A stretch of DNA of 64,000 bases, from contig WTPW01000425.1 of the NCBI GenBank assembly GCA_009809945.1, positions 257,050 through 321,049 of the forward strand. Reading direction: 5' to 3'. Position numbers and translations under genes: made by a program. Origin of the DNA: Gigaspora margarita (Eukaryota > Glomeromycota > Glomeromycetes > Diversisporales > Gigasporaceae). Below are positions 12,243 to 23,010 of the stretch, piece after piece. Position 1 is the stretch's first letter, and each line of letters starts with the position of its first letter. Below the pieces are notes generated by a model. That model did not search any database. It saw only the letters and a list, made by a program, of their open reading frames with translations, and was not told the origin of the DNA.

Positions 12243-12492
12243 ATTTTAAATTTGGGATTTGGAATTGGAATTTGAAATTAGGATTTGAGATTGGGATTTG
12301 GGATTTGGGATTGAATTGGGATTTGGAATTGGGATTTGGAATTTGGAATAGGTTTGGAATTTGGAATAGGTTTGGGATTTGGAATAGGTTTGGGATTTGG
12401 GATTGGGATTTGGGATAGGTTTGAGATTTGGGATAGGTTTGGGATTTGGAATAGGTTTGGGATTTGGGATTTGGAATTGCGATTTGTCCAGT
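12243..12492. repeat. CCCAAAT minisatellite, right arm (reverse orientation)
   Basis: GGGATTTGGGATTGG and GGAATAGGTTTGGGATTT words repeat about ten times, the complement of the array at 6060-6220. The same minisatellite lies at 53817-53980 in another hAT-like copy. Gly-Ile-Gly reading frames here are repeat shadows. Confidence 0.75.
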
Positions 12493-13139
12493 TTTGCCAT
12501 ATGGGATTTTTAAATATAGGTGGACAAACCTATTTGTTCAGGTTTGTCCATAGCCCAATCCCAAATCCCATAGGTTTTGCCAATAAGTATAGCTCTACCC
12601 CTAGGGTATAGATTGAAACACGTCAGACAAGAAATCTTAGGAGACTGTCTCTGGTGCCCCGGAGAACAACAAACAAGAAAGCACTTTGCTGCTAAATGTG
12701 AAATAAGTAAAAAAATTTGGGAGAGGAGACTTTGGCGGCTATGCACAGAAGAGACAAAGTACCCTCTGATCACCCTTGAGAAGATATATCAAAAACTGTT
12801 AACTAGTAAAGTAAATGAATAGTACGCGAATATGTGGTTAAATATGAGTATCATTTACGAACTCTGGTGTAATTACACAGCTGGTAGATGGGGAGGGGAA
12901 CTACCAGACAAAAATATAATGATAAGGAAGATAGAAATTTAGTTAAACAATGACATTAAAATACTGAAATCTAGTCTAGAAAAATGTTCAAAAAAGTTAA
13001 ATAGTAAATTCAAATATATTGTTTAATTATGTATAAACAAAGATTGATTTAATAAAGAGGCTATATGCCACCTCTGGGTATTTTCCAGAAGGAAAGCATA
13101 AAAAAAAAAAATTATACCATTATAAAAAGCATATTTTAA

Positions 13140-13636
13140 GGGTAGAGGGTATGTAGATCATTTCTATTAATAAACTAATTACTAAAAATTTTATATTTAA
13201 TAATAAAGAAAATTTTTATTAAGTAACCATATTAAATTTTCAAATAAAATTGTAAAGGAGGTTTTTCTGATTCTAACGGTAGTTGAATTATTAAAATTGG
13301 CCTAGTAGAATATAAGATATAGCTATTTTCATCTTCGCAACCCTATTTTACTTATTGTTTACATATGATTTGATTGGCCAATTTGTGTGCCTCTCGCAGA
13401 ATAGACCCTGGCTCTCACAACAATTGTTACTATAAAAACTTTATCAAATTTCATTCAAAATTAATGAAATTTTTAGGATATGTGTAATTTTTTATTACGA
13501 ACAATTTTACTTAGTACATAAATATCAATTTATTTAGTAAAAAAATAACTTTTATATATAGCAACTTTTAAATTCGCAGTAAAAATATTTTTTGTTACTC
13601 GTTTATTAATAGAAATGATCTATATACCCTCTACCC
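13140..13636. mobile_element. TTAA-flanked inverted-repeat element, inner copy (497 bp)
   Basis: The ends GGGTAGAGGGTATGTAGATC and GATCTATATACCCTCTACCC are inverted, extended by ATTTCTATTAATAAAC on both sides. TTAA flanks each end (13136-13139, 13637-13640). It shares its terminal sequence with the outer 728-13775 element. No open frame of note. Confidence 0.65.
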
Positions 13637-13829
13637 TTAATATATGTATTATTAAAATTTTAATAAAATTGTATATAATTATAAAAAGTTTTATTAGTAA
13701 CATCTTCCAATTTTTTATAAAAATTTTAATTGGACATCAAATCATATGACAAATTGATCTACATGTACTCTACCCTTAAATTTTATAAAATTTAAAAAAA
13801 AACTCAAAAACATCTTTGATCTGAAAATA

Positions 13830-14215
13830 AGCTATCCTACAATTGACAAAAGTTGCCACATAGTAAAGTCTAAATTTTACTAATCAAATCAATTAAAATC
13901 ACTTAAGTAAACTTATTTAAAAGGTCAAATATACGTACTACAAAATTTTTATAAGTATTAGAGAATTTTTTATTAATTGACTTTTGATTTTTATAATTGA
14001 CAGAAAATTAAATTTTTTTAAAAAAATATATTCGACAAACATAAAAATTAAAAGTTAAATAATAAAAAATTTTCAATTTTAATAAAAATTTTAGAGTATG
14101 TGTATTTTGATTTTCCAAACAAGTTTACTTAATTGATAATTATCGATTGACATAGTAGAATTTAGACTTTACTATGTAGCAACTATCTGCAATTAACTAA
14201 AAATAGATTTTACTT
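13830..14215. repeat. Foldback module, copy in outer GGGAAG element
   Basis: CTGAAAATAAGCTATCC is followed by GTTGCCACATAGTAAAGTCT and the usual CACTTAAGTAAACTTATT. The inverted half ends at ACTTTACTATGTAGCAACTA. It corresponds, reversed, to 54160-54480, which helped identify 651-23341 as a single element. Confidence 0.75.
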
Positions 14216-14223
14216 CAATATTA

Positions 14224-15425
14224 GGGGATCTCCAGAAATTATGTAATTTTTTGGTGGGTGGGTGGGGTCCTAAAAATATCAGGTTACAATTATAATTCTG
14301 ATCAAATTTTTATAATTCTGGCCAAAAGTATAAAATTATAAAATTATTAATAACTATTGCTTTACAAGACCAATTTAGATGATTTAACTACCAAAATATT
14401 CATTTACTGAGACGATTTTAACAAGCTCAAAATCGTTAAAATCCAATTACAGGGTCCCAAGATCATTTAACTTTGTGTATAAATTTAATAGTGATTTTTT
14501 AGAATTACTAAATAAAATTTTTAATATTGAATAACTTTTGATCTACTAGCCCATTTTGGATGATTTAACTACTAAAATGTTCGTCTCAGTGTGATGATTC
14601 TAACAAGACCAAAATTGTTAAATTCTAATCACAGGATTCCAAGATCAACAAAGATTTGTATTGGTAGACAAACAATAAAATCTTTATCAATCTTGGAATC
14701 CTGTGATTAGAATTTAGTGATTTTGGGCTTGTTAGAATCAGCTCACTGAGACAAACATTTTGGTGGTTAAATCATTCAAAACAGGCTAGTAGATCAAAAG
14801 TTATTCAATATTAAAGAAATTTACTTAGTAATTCAAAAAAATCACTATTAAAATTACACAAAAGTTGAACGATCTTGGGATCCTGTAATTAGATTTTGGC
14901 GATTTGGACTTGTTAGAATCATCTTAGCTAGAGGAACATTTTGGTACCGTATAGCGCTCGATAAAGTACCCCGGGTATTAACCAGGAAACTCGTGTTAAC
15001 CACAAATAGTACCCCCCCCGGGGTACTGTGTATGGTTGTAGGTACTATGTATGGGGTACTGTGTTCGGTAGGGTTGATCAAATACATATTAGTTTTTCTG
15101 GGAGTGATAGAATATAGTACTCAGGTATAAATTTTTAAGGCTGCGTGAACAATATAGTACCCGGGTATATATCAATCTTCAAGGCCGTTAGACTAATACA
15201 GTACCCAGGTACTAATATATGGGGGTACTATTTAATGGGGGTACTTTATGGCGCGCTATACGGTAGTTAAATCATCTAAATTGTTCTAGTAGAGCAATAG
15301 TTGTTATCAATTTTATAAATTGAATTATATAAATAAATTTTAAAAATATAAAATTTGATTGGCTAATAGAGTATGAGGTGGAAATTTATTAGTAACAAAA
15401 TATTACGTAATTTCTGAAAGCCCTC
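14224..15425. mobile_element. Harbinger-like palindromic element (TTA duplication)
   Basis: The ends GGGGATCTCCAGAAATTATG and ATTACGTAATTTCTGAAAGC (then CCTC) are imperfect inverted repeats. TTA lies on each side (14221-14223, 15426-15428). The empty site AATATTATTGGCTATTTATA is readable in reverse at 11495-11520. The interior is a large palindrome in which GATGATTTAACTACCAAAAT repeats in both directions; the right half is interrupted by a TA MITE. No gene. Confidence 0.8.
14947..15263. mobile_element. TA-flanked MITE with CCGTATAGCGC ends (317 bp)
   Basis: The ends CCGTATAGCGCTCGATAAAG and ATGGCGCGCTATACGG are inverted repeats with TA on both sides (14945-14946, 15264-15265). The empty site ATTTTGGTAGTTAAATCATC is present in the left half of the surrounding palindrome (reverse of about 14383-14402), proving the TA duplication. 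The interior carries several GGGTACTAT words. The ends begin CCGTA like the pogo-like element. Confidence 0.88.
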
Positions 15426-15458
15426 TTATTGGCTATTTATACTATATATTATATATAG

Positions 15459-16420
15459 GTCATCTCGTCATTTCTGACATATTATATATTAATATAGCAA
15501 GTAAAAATATTTATAAATAATATTTTATTTAATTATTGTTATTTTAAATATATCTTTTGAGAAAGCATATATTATAATATCAAGCTACAAATATAAATTT
15601 ATTGTATAAAAATTAAATATTTTTTATTATTAATTTATATATTAAAAAATAATAGATAGTTTATATATTTATAAATTGTATTTTTTTTTTATTATACAAA
15701 CTATATTTTTTTTATAAAAAAAAATAATTCTAGTGATATTTTGTATATATAATAAAAATTTTTATAAAATTTAAAATATTTGTTATTAATATAGTTTATA
15801 AGTTAAAAACTAGTAAATAAAATAAATATACTAATTTTTAGTATAATATATACTTATGACAAGTTCATAAAATTTATAATCAATAAATTTTTAGTTAATA
15901 TCAGTTTAAAATTAGAGTTTAAAGGATTATTTTATATATATATATGCATATAAAATTTTTAAAATTTAAAAATATATTGATTTTTTACCTTTTTTAACCT
16001 AAAATAGGCATTATTTTTACTATATAAAATAGTAGTAAATTAGTTTAAATTAGTATTATAAATTATACTATAACTTTTTTTTCTACATAATAACCTTATT
16101 TGAAATTTTGCAGGTTTATTCTTGATAGTTACACCAAGGCACTTGCGAATTATCACAAAAATATACTTGATTTTGATTGGTAAATTTTAAAAATACTAGA
16201 AATTTTAATTTTTTAAATTTTTTTTATTTTAAAAATTAAACAATTTTAAAATTTTTTTAAAAAATATTAAATTAATAATTAATAGAATTTTTTTTATAAA
16301 TAAATTATATATATGTTTAATATTAGATATAATTTTTTTTTTAAATTTTAATTCATTAAAATCAAAACTTTATTATATAGTAACTTTGAACTATTAATTT
16401 TTTTATCCAAAAGTGATGAG
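15459..16420. mobile_element. AT-rich insertion with TCATCTCGTCA-like ends, about 960 bp
   Basis: It interrupts the TATATAGGACATGAT part of the outer GGGAAG element. The ends GGTCATCTCGTCATTT and AAAGTGATGAGATTAGCC look like imperfect inverted repeats next to TATATATA, which could be an 8-bp duplication but is too simple to be sure. The interior is almost pure A/T with no coding frame. Confidence 0.45.
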
Positions 16421-16447
16421 ATTAGCCATATATATATAGGACATGAT

Positions 16448-16858
16448 TAGGGTGTCTGGCACGCTCAAAAAAATTGGCATACCAATGGCATGCCATTAAT
16501 GCAAATGGCATGCCAAATGGCATGCCACATATTGTACAAAATTTTATACTATATTAGTTTGTATACCACTGGCATACTATATGTTATATTATTTTATTGT
16601 ACTATATTATGTTTTTATATTAGAGTATCTAATATACAAAAAAAATTTGGCATACTACAAGACATACCTTTATTAAAATTGTACTATAACATGCTTTTAA
16701 TATATCACAATATTTTTGTTACTAGTATTTATAATATTGTATATATAGTATCTATATTATAAATATAATTTTTTATACTATACTCAGTGGCATGCCAGTG
16801 GCATGCCACTATGGTATGCCACCATTAGCATGCTCTTGCCACTTTGCCAGACACTCTA
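16448..16858. mobile_element. hAT MITE rich in GGCATGCC (411 bp)
   Basis: The ends TAGGGTGTCTGGCA and TGCCAGACACTCTA are inverted repeats of hAT form. The flanks GACATGAT (16440-16447) and GATATGAT (16859-16866) are an 8-bp duplication with one change. The subterminal regions repeat GGCATGCCA, itself a palindrome, at both ends. The reading frame across 16490-16762 is low-complexity and not a gene. Confidence 0.8.
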
Positions 16859-16894
16859 GATATGATAGATGAGCAATACCCAATTTACTTATTT

Positions 16895-17479
16895 GGGGGA
16901 TGGCTAAAGCCAGTGTTGTTATGGGACAGTTTTGGACAATGATTTGGACAATTTTGAACAATTTTGAACAATTAAATAAAGTAAAATTACTTAAAATTTT
17001 ATTAAGATAACCTATTTTAATTTTAACTAGAATGTGTTCAGCACCTAAAAAAACAGATAGTTATATATTTTTTAGGTAGATTTATTAATTATTAAAGCCT
17101 GAACAAGCTTTGGACAATCTTGGACGTTTGGACAATTTTGGATGTGGACAAGCCAAAAAAGGCTGTGGACAGCCAAAACGTACAACACTGGCTAAAGCCA
17201 TGTACCCACGTGATTTTTTGAAAATTTAGTTAAAATTAGGGTTAGAGCCAGTTTAGCATTAGGATCGGGGTTAGGATTAGAACAGATATATAGGTAAAAT
17301 TGCCTTCTTGGCATTTTTTATTAATGGCCCAAGACAGGTTTGAACTGCCATTTTTATGTTCTTGCATTTTTTTTGTTTTTTGTCTTCTTCAGGCTGATCT
17401 GTGTAAACAAAATTTTGCAACTCCAGTTGGTTAATTTACACAAAAATGTCATGTGGGTACATGGTTTTAGACGACCCCC
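16895..17479. mobile_element. GGGGG-ended inverted-repeat element (585 bp)
   Basis: The left end GGGGGATGGCTAAAGC resumes as CATGTACCCACGTGA after a hAT MITE. The right end TCATGTGGGTACATGGTTTT then AGACGACCCCC is its inverse. TTATTT stands on both sides (16889-16894, 17480-17485). Class is unclear because 6 bp is an unusual duplication length. Confidence 0.65.
16911..17190. mobile_element. hAT MITE, CAGTGTTGT family, copy 1 (280 bp)
   Basis: The ends CAGTGTTGTTATGGGAC and CAAAACGTACAACACTG are flanked by GCTAAAGC (16903-16910, 17191-17198). The interior repeats TTTGGACAATTTTGGACA near each end and has GTGTTCAGCACCTA in the middle. A same-length copy lies at 21949-22228. Confidence 0.9.
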
Positions 17480-17519
17480 TTATTTGTATAAGTGATACAA
17501 ACCCATAAAGGAAATTCAA

Positions 17520-20500
17520 CATAAAAATAAACTAAGTTCATAAAATTATTTATTTTATTCATTTATTTATAAAATAAGAGTTACAAATTTATACAGAAGA
17601 TTTTAGAAATTTTAAAATGTTATTGCCGCAGTTGGGTCTTTTTTGAACCTTGCGGCAGGCAATTTTGTGTAACAAGTTGATTTCAAATTTTAATTTATAC
17701 TCTATTACAGTTGCAATAGTCGTTTGGAGGATAATATTGTCACCTATTTGGTTTGAATATACCAGCACCAAATTTCATAGATGCAAGTAATGTATAACCA
17801 TATAGCAGCTTTGCGTTTCTTGATATCTTTGATATTAGTTGCTTGGAAAATGTCCTCGAATGTTCAGGGATCGTGTTGTCATTTGAGAGCTCAAATGACT
17901 TGTATGCAGTTTCCCAGATTGTTTTGCTTAAAGGGCATTTCAGGGCAAAATGCTTAGGCGTTTGTGTGTAGTGAGAGCAGTTAGGACAGTCATATTGATT
18001 ATCAGGATCAATATGTACAAGCTGGTACTTCAGAGGTAAAGCTCTATGTAAAAGTCACCAAAAAGTGTCCTTTTTCTTATTAAGGCTCCATTTAGATTTT
18101 ATCCATTTGAACTGTGGCAAGTTCTGGGTTGAATTGTTCTTAGGGTACATTGATTCATATAGACCTTTAAGAGCCTTTTGAACTAAGAAGTACTGACCCT
18201 CAAGTTTGCCTATTTTGATTGCTTTCAGCTTCCAGAGCCAAGTACCGGTTACATCAATCTTCCCTTTAAACCTGATCCAGGCTGTTAGATGTGGCCTCCA
18301 ATGATCGGGCCATCCTCTAATTTTGCAAGAATTTTGTGATAATGCTTCGTTAATTATGAGTTTTTTTTTTAGATAGAATTGTAGCTGCAATTGACTTTTT
18401 TTCTGACATTGCCCAAAGCACTTTGCTGGAAAAGAGTTTAATCCATGTAGACAGAAGCCTGGTGTCTAGTATGTCTTTGAGAATTGGGGCTAATAGTCTC
18501 CCCTTTTCATAACTGAGTTAAAAGGTGGAATACTGAGGAAGCATCCGTGAATTGTTCTTGACCCATTTAGTAATAAGTGCATCAATTTCTTTGAGTTGTT
18601 TTCTTGAAGGTGGGAGTAGATATGCCAAGTACCAGATTTTGGATATAAGAAGTGTTTTGGTTGCAAGAATCTTCGCCTTGAAGGATAGATTTCTTCAGAA
18701 CAATTCTTCAATTTTATTTTTAATTTTTTTTGTCATTTCGCTCCAGAGAGTTTTGTTAGGGTTTCACCTGTTATCCACGCTATAGCCAAGAATTAATTTT
18801 TGTTGGTCTGGGAGTTCGACTCTGTTAGCATTGCTAGTACGGTAAGTGGAATAAGTGATGATTTGAGCTTATTAATAGTTGAATTTAAAGCCTTTTCATA
18901 GTTGTTAAGAATATCAAGAAGAGTTGTTCAGTCTGAAGGAGAACTAATTCTGATTGATAAATCGTTTGCGTATGCAGCTATTTTGAAATAAGTGTTATTA
19001 ACTGGAATGCTACTAATTTTTTGGGATATGGTTTGAATTAGAGGATTGATTGCTAGAACATAAAGTAAAGAGGAAAGTGGATCGCTCTGCCTTGACCTCT
19101 TTCTACTCTAAATAGTTCTGAAATTTGGCCTGAGTCAACTATATGTGCTATCTGTAAAGAGAACAGAGCTTTGATAGCCTTGATGAATTTGTGGTTAAAG
19201 TTCATTCTTTCTAGCACCATTTGTATGAAATTATAGTTAATTTTGTCAAAAGCCTTCTATTGATCAAGAAGGAGGAGCCAGTGCTGTTTTGATTGGTCAT
19301 TTTGGCTTCTTAGAGTTGTGAGTATGTTTAGTGCTGAGTCAGTGATTGATTTGTTGGCAATAAATGCCTGTTGAGCAGGGCCAATAATATTGTCACTTAT
19401 TGGGTTAATGCGGTTTGCTAGAATCTTCATAAAGATTTTAATATCCACGTTTACAAAAGAGATTGGTCTCCAGCTATTAATATCCTCTAGATCATTGTTC
19501 TTTTTTGGAATTAATGTGACAAGACTCTTGCTTCATGATTCTGGAATCTGGTCAGAGATAAGGACTTCGTTAAAGAGTTTAGCCAGAAAGGGTACAATAA
19601 TCTCCTCTGTGTCCTTGTAAAATTCATATGTAAGGCCGTCAGAGCCTGGGGCCTTATTATTCAGAAGTTTATTAATTGTTTGAGCAATTTTTTCTTCAGT
19701 TATTGCCTTAATCAGAGAAAGATTCTGTTCTGTAGAAACCTGTGCCAGGTTCTCTATAAGCTGAGAAACTGCTTCCATGTTGATTTCTTCCTTTTCGTAA
19801 ATTTCTTGGTAAAATTCTTTAATATAGTTAAAAGTTTGTAATGGAGAGCTCTGGCTCGAGCTAGTTGAAATCTTAATTTTGGCATAGCTAGTAACAGAGT
19901 GCTTCTTTTTATAGAGCAAAAAGAAGTATCTTGACTTTTTTCCTTCCTCGATCCACTTAGCATTGGATCTTATTCACCATCTCTCTGAAAGGAGAGTTAG
20001 CTCCTCTTGTAGCTTCAGTTTGAGATTCTCTGTTATTAATTTGAGATCATCCATAGCTAGATTTTGGGCAATCTTGTTGTTTAGATTGTATAATCTTTTG
20101 TGGAGTTTCTGTATATTCTTCTCTGGAGGCAGTTTGGGTTTGTACGCTCTGATTATTAATTGGACAGTGATCCCATTTGGAGTATCTTGGGTTTTCTGTC
20201 ACTTCTGAGATATCCCAAGCTTTTCTGTCAAATTTCCATTGAGATCTATTTGCACTTGATGATTTGAAGGAAAACTCTGATTCCACCAGGACGTGGTCAG
20301 AGTTGCCAAATTTTGTGCAGGTGTTTTTGCATAGATGGCTGAAGCTTGCTTCGATAAAGATTAGTCCAGGTGTGTAGCCATTCTTTGCTCATGTTGTGTT
20401 GACTGATAAAATGTAAGAAAAGGACTCTTTTTGGCAAACAGAGCTGTGTCTGTGTAATCAGTCAAGATATTTTGTATCAAGTCCCTAGAGTGGTCAGGTT

Positions 20501-20850
20501 GAACAAGTGCATTGCTAATTCTGTTCTCATGAAGGCTCAGGTTTGCATTAAAGTCTCCAGCAATGATACAAATATTTTCTTCCGTTGTTGTTGGGTTCAT
20601 TTTTCAAAGAAATAAACTCTATCTTCTTGTTTAGGAGGTGTATAAATGTTTGTAATTTGAAAAGGTTGTTGTTTGATTTCTGTGTTGACAGTTAGGATAC
20701 GACCATTTTAAGAGTTTCCTGGATTAAAATAATGTTGTAAATATATGATTTGAGAAGTGTGAGTGTCTTTTGTGCTTTGGGTCTATTATTTAGACCTTTT
20801 ACATTAAGTGTAGCGATTTTGAACATGAACGGGAATACTATTAAGAGTAT
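17520..20850 (-). pseudogene. LINE C ORF2 (endonuclease, RT, zinc finger), broken
   Basis: Read leftwards, ORF2 starts about 20840 with FKIATLNVKGLNN, the usual start of the endonuclease. IIAGDFNANLSLHENRIS lies at about 20520-20570. RT pieces follow: APGSDGLTYEFYK (about 19620), LANRINPISDNIIGPAQQAF (about 19400) and the LLLLDQ motif A region (about 19260). Motif C reads AYANDLSI, with the first catalytic Asp replaced by Asn. The finger CPNCSHYTQTPKHFALKC lies near 17950-17990. Several stops and shifts break the frame. Left of about 17590 the tail is AT-rich, with no clear polyadenylate run. Role by family: target cleavage and reverse transcription. Confidence 0.82.
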
Positions 20851-23010
20851 TCCCGTGAACCTTGTATAGTTGTCCAACTTGCAGATATTTCTTAACAAGT
20901 TCTTCATACCCATCCATGTCTTTGATTTTTATTTCGCTGTATGGTGCATTTGTAAAAGATGGTTCCTCTAAAATGGTATGGGTTGTAGTGGGTTCCCATG
21001 GGTTTGACAAGATTTCTAATTCAGAGGTATCCATTATGGGTTTGTTAGACATTTCAATAGATGAAACCTTTTTTAAGTTTTGTGTTTTCATGTCTGTGGT
21101 TAACTAGCTTATAATCGTTGGATATGTCCATGTCTGTAGAAGAGAGTTTGTTAACTGGTTCTTCTGACTTGTTCCTATTGATGTAAGGATTGTCAGGACT
21201 GAATTCAAGAGAAGGGGTAGCTATTGTGATAGCAGCTGTATCTTCTCTTTGGAGTTTGGCTGTCCTCAAGACACATCTAGCTTCTATTGAGGTCTTAAGT
21301 TCTCCACACTCTTTTTTGATATGCCCTTCTTTTTTACAATAATAGCAAACTTTAGAGGCTTCTCTCCACTTTGTTGTTACTTTGTAATCCCCAATGTGAG
21401 TGCTTCTAGGGATTCTAGAGTGTAAATCAGGGTCGTCTATAATCAGCCATTGATCAGAGCAAATTTTGGTACCTTCATATAGAAGGGGTTTAATTGCGGC
21501 AATCCGGCCAATATCCTGGAATGCTTCCAGAATTAAGTCTGTAGTTGTTTCTATGTCACCCATTGGTATATTTCTGAGCTTCACTGTAAGGAAGGACCGA
21601 CTAAGGTTTATTGGAATATAACCAAAGAAGGTACGTTGAAAGATAGTAATTCCAGCAGAGGTGTAGTATTGTGTTCTCTCTTTGTTTTTGAAGATTAGTT
21701 CAAGAGAGGCTCTTTTCCCTCTTACTGAGTGAGTCTTGGCTGCTATCAAGTTGCCATTTAGCTTGAGAGCCAGTGTTGCAATTATGTCGTTGGTAGAGAT
21801 GTTGTTCAGATTCTGTATATCAATAATAAGTGCATTATCATCCTTAGGTTGGATTTTATGTTTGGGTGTTGGTTTGTAAAGCTTGCTTTACCACTCTTGA
21901 CCACTGTTTTGGTTTACTTCCCCTAGAAAAGGATGTGGCAGGCAGTGGCAGTGTTGTACATGGGACAGTTGGGACATGAGCTGGGACATTTTGGGACATT
22001 TTGGGACAATTTTTTAAATTGAAATTACTTAAAATTTTATTAAGATAATCTAATTTCATTTTTTCAGAAATGTGTTCAGCACCTAGAAAAATATATAATC
22101 ATGTATTTTTTAAATTAATTTATTAATTATTAAGACTTGGGACATAGTTGGAACACTTGGGACGCTGGGATGTTGGGACGTTGGGACATGCCAAAAAAAG
22201 GCTGGGACACCGAAAATGTACAACACTGGGCAGTGGTGGTGGTCGAGTTGAATCTTTTGTATTCCCATCTGGTGCATTTTGATCCTTATCAACTTGATGC
22301 ACATGCGCATCTAAGGATTGTCTCCTGAGTATATCACGTGATTTTTATTGTTAACATCATCTGTTCGAAGCACGTGTTTGTCTGCCAACTCTTTGTTTAT
22401 TTGGTTTACGTGATTTGTATCTGTTGATGGGTTACATATATTGTTTTGATCTTTTCCTTTGGTAGTTTCAGGGGCATCTTTGAAGTTGTTTTCATTTTTT
22501 AGTACCTTATTAGTTTGGTCTTCCTCACTAGTTGTAGTGTCATTGGTGCTTAAGATGCCAAGGTTTTCATTTCCTAATGCTTGGTCTTTGTCAGAGCCCA
22601 AGCCTATTTCAGCAGCGTTTTCACTGTTTTCTTTGAGTGCCAGAGTGTTCTTGTGTTCGATTTCTTGTTCTGTCTGTATTGCCCAGCTTGATGTGTCCTT
22701 TGTGATTATTGATTTCTCCTGGCTTTTTAGTTCCAAGATTTGGAAAGTGTTCAAACTTGAGCTCTTTGAGCCAAAGGTTTTCTTGATTTGTCCGTTCTTT
22801 GTAAAGTGAAAAGTTTTTTCTTGTTTTCCTTTCCTGTTGTGTTGAAAAGCTTGGCCTTTTTGTTTGGTTGTTTACCCATATCTATATTTATTGCAACAAG
22901 TTTACGCTTTCTAAGTCGGGGAGCTTTTGCTCTATGTTCGTTAATAAAAGGTACTATAGGATTTTGACTAGAAATTTTGTTGCTATTGGGTTCCGGTGGT
23001 GAACTGGAAA
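20804..23010 (-). pseudogene. LINE C ORF1 (RRM-like core and CCHC knuckle), split by a MITE
   Basis: The N-terminus (about 23000-22311) has a basic stretch RAKAPRLRKRKLVAINIDMG and low-complexity acidic and Asn-rich sequence. After the hAT MITE at 21949-22228 the core runs 21890-21054, with FFGYIPINLSRSFLTVKLRN, RIAAIKPLLYEGTKICSDQW and the knuckle CYYCKKEGHIKKEC (Cys-X2-Cys-X4-His-X4-Cys). The C-terminal end with MDGYEELVKK is at 20804-21091 and overlaps the start of ORF2. ORF1 proteins bind LINE RNA. One shift separates the core from the C-terminal part, and the core around the second strand (IIDDPDLHSRIP) has lost residues compared with other copies. Confidence 0.8.
21949..22228. mobile_element. 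hAT MITE, CAGTGTTGT family, copy 2 (280 bp)
   Basis: The ends CAGTGTTGTACATGGGAC and CGAAAATGTACAACACTG are flanked by GGCAGTGG (21941-21948, 22229-22236). GGGACATTTTGGGACA words replace the TTGGACA words of copy 1, while the central GTGTTCAGCACCTA part is conserved. It splits LINE C ORF1. Confidence 0.92.

Larger units (their letters stand above)
6026..12591. mobile_element. hAT-like element C, expanded by nested insertions
   Basis: The ends TATACTTGTTAGCAAAAC and GTTTTGCCAATAAGTATA are inverted repeats. The 8-bp GCTCTACC is duplicated at 6018-6025 and 12592-12599, and the LINE B frame reads across it (FYRALP then LGYRLKH). The element's own sequence is short. It has CCCAAAT minisatellite arms and a conserved right segment (about 12490-12591, with GGACAAACCTGAACAAATAG reversed) that is shared with 53640-53720. 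No transposase is encoded. Confidence 0.8.
3080..13024 (+). pseudogene. LINE B ORF2 (reverse transcriptase and C-terminal zinc finger), broken
   Basis: Fragments of one reading frame run in order. The first is the linker and RT finger region (3080-3535, with NNKSPGTDGLIYEFYK). Next is the RT palm (4721-5566, with LVDQKKAFDHINHEF as motif A and RQEDPLSPLLY as motif B). After that come the thumb/connection (5515-6025) and, past the hAT insertion, a CCHC-type finger (GDCLWCPG then HFAAKC, about 12640-12700) and the C-terminus to about 13024. Motif C reads AYADNLSIG, so the second catalytic Asp is Asn, and motif B has RQE for RQG. Frameshifts and stops also break it, so it cannot be active. Enzyme role by family: copying LINE RNA into the genome. 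Confidence 0.85.
3059..13110 (+). mobile_element. LINE family B, 5'-truncated copy with target duplication
   Basis: The copy begins inside ORF2, between endonuclease and reverse transcriptase, and ends with a tail TTTAATAAAGAGGC...CCAG...GCATAAAA followed by a run of A. ATTATACCATTAT stands on both sides (3046-3058 and 13111-13123), the duplication expected from target-primed reverse transcription. Once insertions at 3747-4709 and 6026-12591 are removed, about 2.5 kb of LINE remains. This is an established LINE insertion pattern. Confidence 0.85.
728..13775. mobile_element. TTAA-flanked inverted-repeat element (piggyBac-like TSD), outer copy
   Basis: The ends AAGTAGAGTACATGCAGATC and GATCTACATGTACTCTACCC are imperfect inverted repeats of about 40 bp, each next to TTAA (724-727 and 13776-13779). 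Joining the outside flanks gives the sequence of the uninterrupted GGGAAG element (compare 11930-11990 reversed). TTAA duplication is the piggyBac hallmark, but no piggyBac transposase is present. LINE B sits inside. Confidence 0.5.

Noticed and set aside
12246..12611. Frames with Pro-Lys-Ser or Gly-Ile-Gly repeats
   Set aside because: Translation of the CCCAAAT minisatellite on either strand.
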